The notes below the pieces were generated by a model. That model was not told the DNA's origin, searched no databases, and saw only the letters and a program-made list of their open reading frames with translations. From assembly GCA_900073065.1 (NCBI GenBank), contig FJOG01000001.1, positions 2,140,439 through 2,204,438 of the forward strand: a DNA stretch of 64,000 nucleotides. Reading direction: 5' to 3'. The position numbers and the translations under genes are program-made. The first letter of the stretch is position 1, and each line of letters starts with the position of its first letter. This DNA comes from Phialocephala subalpina (taxonomy: Eukaryota; Ascomycota; Leotiomycetes; Helotiales; Mollisiaceae). Shown here piece by piece: positions 10,443-20,969 of the stretch.

Positions 10443-11582
10443 CTACAGAACGGACTTCTCAGCTGAATGCATCTCCCTCAACCTCTTTTCACTTTCTTTC
10501 AATTCATTCTCCCATTCGCTATATCTCTCTTTATAGATTTCTTCCATACGGGCAGCTGAAAGAATGGATTCTGCAAAAAGCACCGCATCCTCGACCGCAA
10601 AATTCGCACCCTCGCCTCCCAGAATCGGCATCGCATGGGCAGAATCGCCCAAGCATACAAGCCCCATCTTCATAAAATCGATCAGGTCCTCCAATGAAGT
10701 AAGACTGGTTCTCATCAATCAATGCAAGATCCGATCTTTCTTGATTTTCTCTCCATCGAAAGCATCTCTGAATGATTGTTCCAAAGCCGACAGCTGAGAA
10801 ACCTCGTCGAAGAAAGCCTTAGAAATATCAGTGGACTCTCTAGGAGCGCGTCCAGGTCTGTGTAGATGGTCGTTGTCTCGAGTAGGTCTTGAATAGACAT
10901 AGCTGATATCGACAGCTTCAAGATTTTTCTGGTAGTCATTGATCCAGATCTGGAGCAGTGTATGATCCCTCTTTGTTTCAATCACATTTCCTCCATTAAA
11001 ATTGGACTGATATATATCCTTGAAAGTCTGTCCGTCGATGCTTCTGGTTCCTCTGAAGCAAACGTAAGGGAGGACATTGAGGTCAGGCTGCGGCCGAAAG
11101 GCTTTCTTAACTCGCCAATGAACGCCGGATGTATTAATGATGAATTTCGAGTGAGCTTTCTCCTTGTCGTTGAATTCGAGGACAAGCTCAGCGCCACCTA
11201 TGGAGACGTGGTCCAGCACATGGCCCCACTCGATCTTCAACTCCTCTCTCAAGACACTCTCAAGCCTTCCGCAATGTGCCCGGAACGGAGACTGCAGAAT
11301 TCCTGTCTCTGGGCCAGGCTTTTCTTTCAAGCTCACGATACCCTTTCCATCCATCGAACTATCAACAGCGACTCTGCGACAGAATGAATGTGCGTCGGTC
11401 CCAAGGACTTTGAGCAGCGCTTGACATGTTCGAGGTTGGAGGGTGATTCCATAATTGTGTTTGGCGGGTGAAGGATTCTTCTCAAAGATCACAGCTTGTA
11501 TGCCTCTACTCTTGAGGCACCGAGCCAATGTCAGGCCTGCAAGGCCTGCGCCTACGATGTGAAGAGGAGGAAGAGAAGTCAT
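10443..11582 (-). pseudogene. FAD-dependent monooxygenase interrupted by one in-frame TGA
   Basis: The frame encodes a class A flavoprotein monooxygenase (salicylate/PHBH-type). The N-terminal Rossmann motif IVGAGLAGLTLARCLKSRG binds FAD, FRAHCGRLESVL is the region after the first beta sheet, and the C-terminal part has CLGDSAHAMPILGGEGANFA, the second FAD-binding GD motif. The frame is open for 287 codons, hits TGA at 10719-10721 between RILH and LMRTSLTS, and continues open in the same frame for 91 more codons to a TAG. Relatives generally carry Trp at the stop position (LHW), so one TGG-to-TGA change explains it. No GT donor lies close enough for an intron to remove it. The truncated product would lose the GD motif and is probably inactive, unless the stop is read through. 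Confidence 0.8.
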
Positions 11583-12243
11583 GACGACATCGATTGGATG
11601 TTGTGTTTCGAAATTAACGACAATAGAAAGGCGAGACTACATCTCCTGCGGCCAGGAAAATTGATGAGAGATATGAAAAAGTTGCTTCTCAAAAATTGTC
11701 TTATCAGTTGTAAATGCGTAGATGAGAAGACGTAGGGCCTGTCGGGAAGCGAGGGGGGGGGGGACTCGGTTAGCAAATCACATGAAAGAAGCTCGAAAAG
11801 GGGGAACGACTATTACTCATTTTAGATGGATTTCTCTTTCGGCAACCTCGGCATAGTTCGTACAATATGTGAACGCACTTTATTTGGTACAGTCTCCATT
11901 TTAGGGGCGATGTATTTCCCACTCAGGGTAGGGCAATATGCTGCACCACGCTAGAACTAATAAAGCTCAGACGTCCCGCCTTCTCCAGCCTCAAGCTCGC
12001 GACGCGTCGAACTCAGATCAACGTACCTCGAATTTCAGCTTTTCGCAGATATCGCGATGGACGAAGTTATTGCGCGGCAGGAGATGGCCGCAGAGATCAC
12101 AAAACAAAGTTGGGGATCAATTCTAACCGCGAGCTTGGGATTCTGATTGGTGGTATCTCAAAGCACCAGTGGCAGAAATGAGGGCTGAATTGATGTAGCG
12201 AGGGCTGCCCCAGGATAGCGACAAAGAGGAGCTCCACGATAGA
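11583..12243. other. Intergenic region with a poly-G run
   Basis: No gene recognised. A G-rich homopolymer lies at about 11751-11763. The region separates the divergent monooxygenase and 2EXR pseudogenes. Confidence 0.5.
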
Positions 12244-13200
12244 GTGCTGGCAGATAACACATTAGTCTTGAGCATGGAAGGAAAGTACGAGATTCACAAA
12301 CGGAGATTGTCAGTTATGGAAGCAGAAAAACGGAGTACGATGGCAGATGTTGTCCCTATCAAACGATTCTCTAATTTCCCGCCTGAGGTTCGACTTATCA
12401 CCTGGCAGTTTGCCCTGCCCGGTCCACGAGTATTGTCGGTCAGCGATTGTCAGAAAGGATGTGCTTCCATGCTCCATTTCCGTGAGCACGACAACTAACC
12501 AAACTCAGTGGCACTCTCGGTGTGTCGAGAATCGAGGCATGTCACCCTTCAAAGATATCGTCTCTGCTTTGGAACACCCGACATTTACGCAGGCCTCGCT
12601 GGCGGGGATATACTCTATTTCGGTTCGCATTGGCGGCGCCTTGACATATTTATTAAGGACTGGGTTTCGTTGATGACGGAAATCGCGATGGGGATCGAAG
12701 GAGATTTGTCGGATACCATCAGAGCGGACTTGGAAAAAGTCAGATTTCTCGCCCTGTGGCATAGCATTTGGGACCTTTCCCTACGAAAATATATACCAGA
12801 AATTGCTGGTGTTGGCATGCGACGTGAACTGATGAGGCTGTACAGCCTCAAACAGGTGATTCTCGTTCAATAGGACAAAGAAGACATGGATGGGCTATTT
12901 TCGCTCACTCTTGGCCATATTACTTTCAAGGATACCCCTCCAGGTTACTGTAAAGATGCAGAGGTTCTTCGAGAAGACTTTCTCAAGAGGTACCAGCCTG
13001 CAGAATTTGTTCGATCACGCTTTCTCACGCACAGAAAATTCCTTGTGAGGGGTGATTGGACACCTGAAAAGAATCCTGACGATCTCCCCGATGTTCGCAT
13101 TGTTCATCAACAGCGTGTCACTGTTACTCCCGACGATGGCTGGGAGCGAGATGGAGAGCCATACGTAAATTCCCTGACCGTTCCCTTTGACTCCAACTGA
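12244..13200 (+). pseudogene. 2EXR-domain protein with in-frame stops
   Basis: The frame begins with the 2EXR signature (IKRFSNFPPEVRLITWQFAL, PGPRV) and continues ALSVCRESRHVTLQRYRLCF, typical of this large fungal family of unknown, F-box-like function. The first ATG with homology downstream is at 12274 or 12316. TAA at 12496-12498 and TAG at 12871-12873 interrupt one otherwise continuous frame ending at 13200. The first stop lies inside a candidate 27-nt intron (12482-12508: GTGAGC donor, CTAAC branch, CAG acceptor) whose removal is in frame and gives LHFLALSVCRESR. That is shorter than normal fungal introns. The second stop has no credible intron. Coding character clearly continues after it (KFLVRGDWTPEKNPDDLPDV). 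Most likely a decaying gene. Confidence 0.7.
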
Positions 13201-14802
13201 TACTGGAGTATAGTACATACCCGAACATCTTCAAGAGCCATACGAACCTCCACCTCATCCCAGAGCACCACGTCGGTGCCTCAGAGTGAAGAAGATGGCA
13301 GAGGCTCGCGCTTGTGAATAGTTCAAGCCAGCACAGCGTCCGGCAATCAGGTAGGGGTAATGGCTTGTCGAAGTGATACACCGAGAGCTCGGGCTCATAT
13401 ATTTCCTACCTGAGATAGCAGGCAGTGTGTAGATTGGGATTAGGACGGATGCATGTCTCAACAATTGGTACGACATGAACATGTATGCGCCGGATTCAAT
13501 TGTTGGCCCGGAGGAAAAATATCACAAGTGTGCTTTAGCTTAGATTACTGTTCTTTCGGATATAGGACACTCAAGTTAAGTCGTCAATAGCGCATCTTTC
13601 TTTCTTCTCGTAATAATACCTAGCAGCTCGGCTACTAGATATTACAGCAATGCTGAACCTGTCCATGTTTTTCTTCACGAAACGCGTTTGTGCTGACTAC
13701 TTTTCCTTCTGAGGTCTTTGGTGATGGTGTTTGCGAACGCAACCCTTCAAGTCGTTTGTAGAAGAGGCTGCAGTCATGTTGATGATGGACGCGCAAAGAT
13801 GGTGATATTTTGTGAAGAAAAACCACTTGAGCTTGCAAAATTATTTCATCTTTCAAACAGAACGCTGCGAAGACCACACTGTTTCTCTTCGTAAGCAACC
13901 AATACCGTACGATCAGGTGTTCCCATCTATAAGGACATATTTCGGCAAGAGTGTGCTTGGAACTAAGAAGACGAAAGGGGTGCGCAAGGGGAGAGACCCG
14001 CTTAGGGGTCCTCGCAAACCTTCTCAAAAGGGGTAAAAGTCAACAGAACAGCAAAAAACCCAGCAGCGCTCACCAACGCGTAAAAAATTCAAAACCAAAA
14101 TCCATAGACACGAGAAACAAAAGAGTTCGGCCACTGGACGGCTTTACATGTCTTGTCGAATCGCGTTGTCGTCCTGGTGAGGAGGTGTCCCCCGAAATGG
14201 CGTGTGAAGTCGACTGCTCAGTCAGGCCAGGCATGTTAATCTCTCTTTCCAATACTGATCACAATTCAACCTGAACCATTACCGATGGCCGCCCTTGTGC
14301 TTTCGATACAGAAATTCTACTTAATTAAATCTATACGTGTGCTGATAGCGGAGAAATCGGAGCGCTTTTTTTCGGAGAAACCATAAGTGAGGGTCGGCGG
14401 AGCAAAACACTTGAAAGATCTGCGACATGAACGTCCACCTAGAGTCCTTCTGGCTTAAGATTTGATCAGTCACCGTGGAAATAGTAGTTAGGAAACTCTT
14501 TTTTTATGATGAAATTGGCTGAAGTGGTGGAAATCGCTGTTCCAATTATCCGTGCCTCTTGATGTCCTTATCCTGTCACAAGGAAGTCAATTTAATACAG
14601 AAAATTTATTCTGTTCGACTTATCGGTTTTCTGAAGAAAGCGCCCACTTCAGAAAAGCTCACGGCGAGCAGATTGGAATGCTTTGCTAAGCGGAGGGCTT
14701 TTAAGGCCACAACTCTATGTATTTCTATTTTATGGGGTATCGACTATCAGAAGACAACCTCAAGCTCGTCGACGGCAAGAAGTTGAAAGCAAAGAATCTA
14801 AT
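13201..14802. other. Gene-free region of 1.6 kb
   Basis: Lies between the 2EXR relic and the 3' end of the aminopeptidase. Short open frames on both strands have no domain and poor coding character. I see nothing I can name. Confidence 0.5.
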
Positions 14803-17800
14803 CTAGAGCTCGCTCTTGACCTTGCTTTGGTAGGCCTCAACCCACTCCTTAACATCCTGTCCATCACGCCCAAGCCAAGCAGCCTTAGCACGGATGGCAT
14901 CAGAGCTCTGAGCAAGACTCTGATCGAAGCCCTTTGTGCTCTTCTCCGAGAAGAACTTCTGGATGTCTTCCAGATCAGACAAATGGGTGAATTGTGATGT
15001 ACAGATGGAGACCATCGATCCAAGCATGGAGAGGCCTGCAGGGAGGCGAGTTGAGAGCTCGTCCCAGTTCTCCTTCATCCAGCTATAGAGAGCCTTGGTA
15101 CCTGCAGGATGAGTCCTCAAACCGCCAACCGGCATGTAAATGTCCTGTTCCTTAACTTCGCCGCCGAATGGAAGGGAGAGAGTTCTCTTGATCAACTCGG
15201 GATCTCTGGCTCTACCAAGTGATCGAAGGGCAGTATTACGCTCATCACTGGTCTTTGCATTGCGGTAGGTGTCAAGAATAACGTTGTACTGTGACCTGTT
15301 AGCTTTCATTCGGGATCATGCGAGAGTTGTTCTTACCTCCTTCTCACCGCCATACTTCAGTGCCATTCCAAAAACACTGCCCCTAATGTTCGCATTGATA
15401 GCCGACTTATCGCCAGCGGCAAATTTGGCAAACATATCCTGGGCTGCTTTGATGACAGTCTTATCACCGGACGAGCCAGCAGCGCTGAACAGGAGAGCCT
15501 TGAATTGAGACTCGATGTGTCCATCACTTTCCTTGAATTCCCATCCTGCTTGATGAGTCTTCTCGCTGACAAGGTCTCGCAGGAATGCCTCGAGACCATC
15601 CTTGGTCTTCTGGTCCTCAAACATCCAAGCACTTTGAATGCTATTAACTCGAGTGATGATTTCATTCCAGACAACGAACTCCTTCTCACTATCGAAGCCT
15701 TTCAGGAGATTCAAAAGACCAGATGTCTTTTGGTAGCCAGAAGCCGCCAGTGCTCCAGCGTCAGCGATCATACCTGCACGATCCTCCACACTGAGCAGAC
15801 CGCCTTTTGCAGCCTTTCCAAGCTTTTCAAGGCGTTCTGGGGTGTATGAGGTTCGGAAAATACTGGTATGGTCGGCATTGAGCTTGAAAAAGTCTAGATC
15901 TGGCACCTTGAAGTTGCTTTCTCTGTCCGAGAGCACGAGCGACTCATCAATGCCAGATTTGGTGCGAAGCCCCAAGAATACGGGGTACAGAGTCTTGTCT
16001 TCCTCTGGCTTGACGTCTGCGGTACGCAAGAAGCGGTTTTGCTTCACGTGGATGGATTTGTCCGATGCGTTTTCTGTAACAGACACGACGGGGTATCCTA
16101 CATTCTTCGTCCAGATATCCATGACCTTCTCGACGTCCTTTCCACTTGCCTTGCTAAGCGCAGCCCACAGATCACCAGTTTGTGTATTACCATAAGCGTG
16201 CTTCTTCAGGTATGCTCGAATGCCCTCCATGAAGACATCCTCGCCCAAGTAGCTGGATATCATGCGAAGAACGCAAGAACCCTTTGAATATGAGATAGCA
16301 TCAAAGATCTGGTTCACTTCGTCTGCTCTCTTCACTGGCACCTCAATGGGGTGACTGCTGCGCAAGGAGTCCAGAGACAAGGCGCCTTGCAGAGTATCAA
16401 TGACATAGCTCTCCCATACCTTCCATTCCGGGTAAAATTTGTTGCAAGAGTACCACGACATCCAAGTCGCAAACCCCTCGTTAAGCCAAAGGCCATCCCA
16501 GAAGTCCATGGTGACTAGGTTACCGAACCATTGATGGGCAAGCTCGTGCTGAACGACCTCAGCCACACGCTCTTTAGTAGAAGCACCACTAGTTTTCTCG
16601 TCCAATAGCACATCGACCACGCGGTAAGTGATCAGGCCCCAATTCTCCATTGCACCAGCAGCGAAATCTGGAATGGCAACCATATCCATCTTGGGAAGAG
16701 GAAACTTGCTGTCGAAAGTCTTCTCGTAGAATTCGAGAGTTCGGGCAGCAAGTTCGAGTGAGAATCGACCGTGTTCGATATCCTGGTTTGGTGGTGCGTA
16801 AACTCTGATTGGAAGTCTGAACTTGTCGGTTTCAATGTAGTTGAGCTCTCCTACAATGAAAGCCAACAGATACGTTGACATGAGTGGGGATCTGTTGAAC
16901 TTCACAGCCTTCTTTGTGCTTCCACTCATCTCTGAATGAACCTCTGACTCTGATGCAACGTCCATGTTGCTTAAGCAAGTAAGGTGTTTGTCGGCAATCA
17001 AGGTAATCGTGAATTCGGCCTTCAAAGAGGGCTCGTCAAAGCATGGGAAAGCTCGTCGAGCGTCGGTAGCCTCCATCTGAGTTGTAGCCAAGATTCCTTC
17101 ACTGCCATCGGCGTTCTTGTATGTGGATCGGTAGAAGCCAGCCATCTTGTCGTTGAGCTCGCCACTGAACTTAATTTCAAGTTGTGCCTTCTCGCCCTTA
17201 GGAATCTTGCTTTCGAATTGGACCTTCGTGGTTTGAGTACCCTCGTCGTAGGTAACTTCGGGAGAGGAGCTGTAAAATATTAGAACCAGGTCGCATTACG
17301 GTGTCCAGATAGCCAATAGAGGCCAGTCACTGACCTGATTGTGCGAGATCCGGAGATGATCTTAGTGCTATGGATTTTGAGCTCTAGAGTGTTCAAAGAG
17401 ACAGAATCGGACTCCTCTGCAATATCCAGATCAATGATAACAGTTCCATCATATTTGAGGTTCTTGAAGTCTGGCTCCAATGTGAGGTCGTAGTGTCTTG
17501 GAATGACATTCCCAGGTAGGATCTCTCGGCCCTTCGAGACATCCAGACCGGAGCCTGCAACTTCTCCTTCTCCATGCATTTTACACATGTTGTTTCGTCG
17601 ATATGAGCAGCTTCGAATTGCTGTTGTTGTGGTGGAAGGGAGGAGTTTGAGATGACTTGAGAGTTGAGGTCGTTTACAAGTAGGTTGAAAACTAAGTCTG
17701 TTGTTAGCTCGAAGTGGAAGGTTCGAGTGAATGGACACGGAGCGTTCTTGCTAGCACTCGTTTTCGAAGCTTTCTTCTAGGAAGGTGGGATGAAAGGGAA

Positions 17801-17960
17801 GCTTCACATACACTTGATTAGCAAGGAAAGTGGCTGAAGAACGGTAAATAGAGCTACTGAAAGCTCTTCTTTGAGTCGCAGAAGAAATGGCAGAGACTGT
17901 AGGCCGTATTAAAGCAGTAGAAAGGATCGTAAGATCGATCACAGAAGTAAGCACACGCAT
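14803..17960 (-). CDS. ape2: M1 zinc aminopeptidase (Ape2/Aap1 type), possible mitochondrial and cytosolic forms
   Basis: This zinc metallopeptidase removes N-terminal residues from peptides. Exons are 17812-17960, 17335-17691, 15337-17269 and 14803-15288, giving 974 residues. The second exon carries an internal ATG at 17588 (MCKMHGEGE) that would give an 890-residue cytosolic form of normal Ape2 length. The upstream exon (MRVLTSVIDLTILSTALIRP, then QRRAFSSSIYRSSATFLANQ) is basic, serine-rich and acid-free near a likely RRAF/SS cleavage site, like a mitochondrial presequence. It joins in phase through a GTATGT donor and a GCTAAC branch. Catalytic motifs are GAMENWG (substrate) and HELAHQWFGN with NEGFA downstream (zinc ligands and catalytic Glu). 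The C-terminal ERAP1-like helical domain is complete. The enzyme call is secure. The leader exon is inferred. Confidence 0.93.
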
Positions 17961-18550
17961 TGACAGCGAATGAGAGAGGATGTACACATAAATATCTAAG
18001 AAATGGGCGTGGTGGGGTCTCAATGCGGGCGCTGGAGGGCAGCTGATCCTCGTCGAAGACGACTCGAGTTTGACATGCTTCTTTGGGAATAGTGTCACTC
18101 ACCGCCTTGTGCCATCAGGCTCAATATATTTTTTCTGGTCGGCTGCATTTTTCACAAAGCAGCAACATAAGTCCTTCCAACACTGTGCGATATTCCTCTA
18201 CGAGGTGTTGATGTTCTCTGGTTATCAATCAGACGTTGCAAGAGGAAATACTACCGCGAGTTTGAGGTGACCAAGAATGCTTTTGAGCTCTGATTGGGAG
18301 CCATAGAAAGTTCGGGTACATTCATGACCTTTGAAGACCTCTCGTGTGGAACTTTGGCGACATTAAGGATGTCCTCTAATCTGCGAAGCTCGGGGATGCA
18401 CTCTGGCAGGCAAGCACGTAGCCAGGTACGCGAAGTACAGCTTTGCTCTTGCCAATGTCTGCAGCTTACGGTGGCATGCTAGCAAAGGTCGAACAACGAC
18501 AATAGCCGGCGGCATCCAGCATCGATACACCTGTGACACGCACGAGAACA
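17961..18550. other. Intergenic region, aminopeptidase to dph4
   Basis: Promoter side of the aminopeptidase and 3' flank of dph4. No gene recognised. Confidence 0.5.
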
Positions 18551-19105
18551 TCATTTGTTTTCGTATTCTAATGTAACTCCATCTGCCGTATCAACTCCAA
18601 GGGCATCGTCCTCTATGACACCAAACAAGACCTTCAGCCACAAGCTGCAACCCCGACAGCCAACACTGATCTCTCCCTCACTTGCAGCTTCTTCCAAATC
18701 TGCCTCCTTGATCAAGAAACCTCGATCGTCTCCACACCTGCAGCTCCTAAACCATATACCTTGTGCCTCGTCGACCTCTAGGTCATCCAAGTCCACCGTC
18801 TCGATACCAGTATGAAATATTTGTTTGGCCTGTCCTCCATTCGCCGTAGCTCCTTGGAGCTTCAGGTCGGCATCGTACTTGGCTCGAGACTTGGGAGTCG
18901 ATAGCGTAGAGAACGCCTCGGTAATTTGATCAATAGAGTATGTCGTTCGTAGAGAAGTCAAGGAGTTGTTCGCGGATTTGTCAGGGTGGTTTTGGAGAAG
19001 TGCTCGTCGATACGCTGTGCGAAGGGTTTGCGCCGGTAGGTTTGGGTCATCGTGGAAAGCTTCTGGGAGACCAAGAATCTCGTAGTAGCTTGATATGTAT
19101 GTCAT
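18551..19105 (-). CDS. dph4: Diphthamide biosynthesis protein 4 (J-domain, CSL zinc finger)
   Basis: Dph4 (DNAJC24/Jjj3) is the J-domain cofactor of the first step of diphthamide synthesis on elongation factor 2. It binds iron and supports the Dph1-Dph2/Dph3 radical enzyme. The single exon encodes 184 residues. The J domain comes first (SSYYEILGLP, then AYRRALLQNHPDK with the HPD tripeptide), then the DPH-type CSL domain with paired cysteines RCGDDRGF and VGCRGCSLWLKVLFG. The start is the ATG at 19105 (MTYISSYYEILGL); the frame extends upstream without another ATG before homology. Length and domain order match the family. Confidence 0.94.
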   Translation of the reverse strand: MTYISSYYEILGLPEAFHDDPNLPAQTLRTAYRRALLQNHPDKSANNSLTSLRTTYSIDQITEAFSTLSTPKSRAKYDADLKLQGATANGGQAKQIFHTGIETVDLDDLEVDEAQGIWFRSCRCGDDRGFLIKEADLEEAASEGEISVGCRGCSLWLKVLFGVIEDDALGVDTADGVTLEYENK

Positions 19106-19514
19106 CGATCCATCAGAAGTGAACGGGTGTCCTCTTTGTCGTGTCGAGGGTTTGCGCGGGCGCGAGGCAGACGTTGCGAAGCCAGGGCGCAAATCGCAGC
19201 CCGTGCCGTGGAGGTAAGCACGTGACCGTCAGTAACCCAAGAATCTCTTAGTACAGACTACAGATGGTACAATTGTACAAGATGAAGGCTAAGTTGTGGA
19301 TATGTTTGAACCTTCTTCAGACACTCACATTTGGAAGTTGGGAAAGTTTCAATTGGTTGATACGAATTTATGTAACTTGTTGAACACCTCCCCCACACAT
19401 CTAGACAGATTAATTCGAGGAGCTATTGATTTATGTGCAAATGGAGTCTCTAATTGGAGGTATGTTCATGGAGTCGTTGAAAGTCGAGAAGTATAGGAAA
19501 CAAATCCGTTGCAT
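19106..19514. other. Intergenic region, dph4 to methyltransferase
   Basis: 5' flank of dph4 and 3' flank of the methyltransferase. No gene recognised. Confidence 0.5.
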
Positions 19515-20969
19515 CTACTCTGGTCTTCGTCCATATACGACGATGCTATGAAAGACGTTAGCAGTTCATCCGAAGAACTCAACTGGAGAGACTTACATGG
19601 GCAAATATGCATGAATACCCTTGTTATTGATGTCCTTCCTTACCTTCGCAGTCATTTCCAAGACTTCTTCCTTCGTCAGACCACCACCTCTCGTCAACAC
19701 CGCCATGCTCAACCCTTCTAAGCCTCTTAATATATCTTCTCTCCAATAGCTTCCCAAGGTTTTCATCCTTTCACCCTTTGGCCATGTATTCATCGGCCAC
19801 TGGAAATGGTTCTCGGTGACATCGACAAATCCTGCCTCTTCAAAGTACTTCACATAGTTTCCGCTAAGCTTCCAGGAACTTCCAAGTTTGGCAGCAGCAT
19901 CAATGGTCAGGTCTGTCCAAGTTTGCATAGCAGTGCCCTGAAGAGTGTCGTCAATAGCCCGATGGGGTAGAACTATGTCTTGAAGCTCAAGGTATCCTCC
20001 TGGTTTGAGGGAGTCGAAAGCGGACTTAAAGACAGTTCCTGGGTCCTTGAAGCATGTCACCATCGCACGTGCGTGGATCAAATCGAATTTTACGGAGTAA
20101 TTCCACTCATCTTCAAAATCATCGACCTCGAAGCGGCAATTTGAGGGAATGCTGTCTGTGTCAACATGATTCAAGAAATGAGTGGATGAACTTAACTTAC
20201 AACTCCGGCTGGATTGGAGAGAGGTCACTTCCGATCACCTGCGCGTCAGGGAACTTGTTTGCTGTATAAGTTAGTTAAGCATTATGTAACGGCTTTTGAT
20301 TGATAAAGTTGGGGAGGAAATAGATAGCTTATCTGAAAATGATTAGGAAAACATGTCTTACCAAGTTCGATTGCCCAAATGCCTGTGCCAGTCCCAAAAT
20401 CCAAGACATTCCGTGGGTCTTTGACAGGCGCAAGAAATAGGTTTTCGTAAAGTGTGATCAGCCACAATTGATGCTGTAGATCTGATCGATGACTTAGTAA
20501 GGAGCATCGTCAGCTTCGTGGAGACCTCACCAAGTCTATCTCTCTCAGCCTGGACTCTGGTAAGCTTCGTATCTCACGATTGGAATTTAGAGCTGATACT
20601 GACATCGTCATTTGGTAACATATATTCTGAAGAATTGTTAGAAAGTGTAATATCGTAAGCCATTGGATAACATACTCCCTTCTTTGTATCTATGATATGT
20701 TCTTCCATTTTCCTCAACATAGTGGTAGATGCTGGAATTTACAGACATAGTTGAGGTTTGAGGAGTCATTCCACCAATGGTAGAGTCATTGTCGATATCA
20801 TAGTCAACCTGGCAAAGGCTTTAGCTATTTCCTATGTTCCAGGTCCTAATGGACTTACATCGAGATGTTGTAGAGCGCTTTCTTCAAGGTCACTATTTTG
20901 AGCGCCTGACCTCGTAGATAACCCCGCATTTGTGGCAACATCGGCCACTGTCTGATCGGTACCACTCAT
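19515..20969 (-). CDS. LaeA-like SAM-dependent methyltransferase
   Basis: A class I SAM methyltransferase of the large LaeA/Llm-like fungal group. The 350-residue product is built from eight exons: 20859-20969, 20676-20808, 20604-20626, 20531-20549, 20362-20481, 20201-20261, 19597-20151 and 19515-19545. All junctions keep phase, and two exons are only 23 and 19 nt. Key segments are SIYHYVEENGRTYHRYKEGK, LPNDDAERDRLDLQHQLWL, motif I NVLDFGTGTGIWAIELA (SAM binding), GSDLSPIQPE, FDLIHAR and SLKPGGYLELQD. The last exon restores the usual family ending, IIVVYGRRPE. Substrate is unknown. LaeA is a nuclear regulator of secondary metabolism, but most family members are uncharacterised and no biosynthetic cluster is nearby. 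A gene caller could easily stop at the false TAA at 19593. Confidence 0.88.

Noticed and set aside
12871..12873. 18-nt intron removing the TAG in the 2EXR frame
   Set aside because: GTGATT...TAG of 18 nt is below any believable intron size; a nonsense mutation is simpler.
17280..17738. Aminopeptidase start at 17738
   Set aside because: That codon is GTG, preceded by an in-frame stop. The ATG at 17588 or the spliced leader exon at 17960 fits better.
19515..20969. Secondary-metabolite cluster around the LaeA-like methyltransferase
   Set aside because: No PKS, NRPS, terpene synthase or cluster regulator nearby; neighbours are housekeeping genes.
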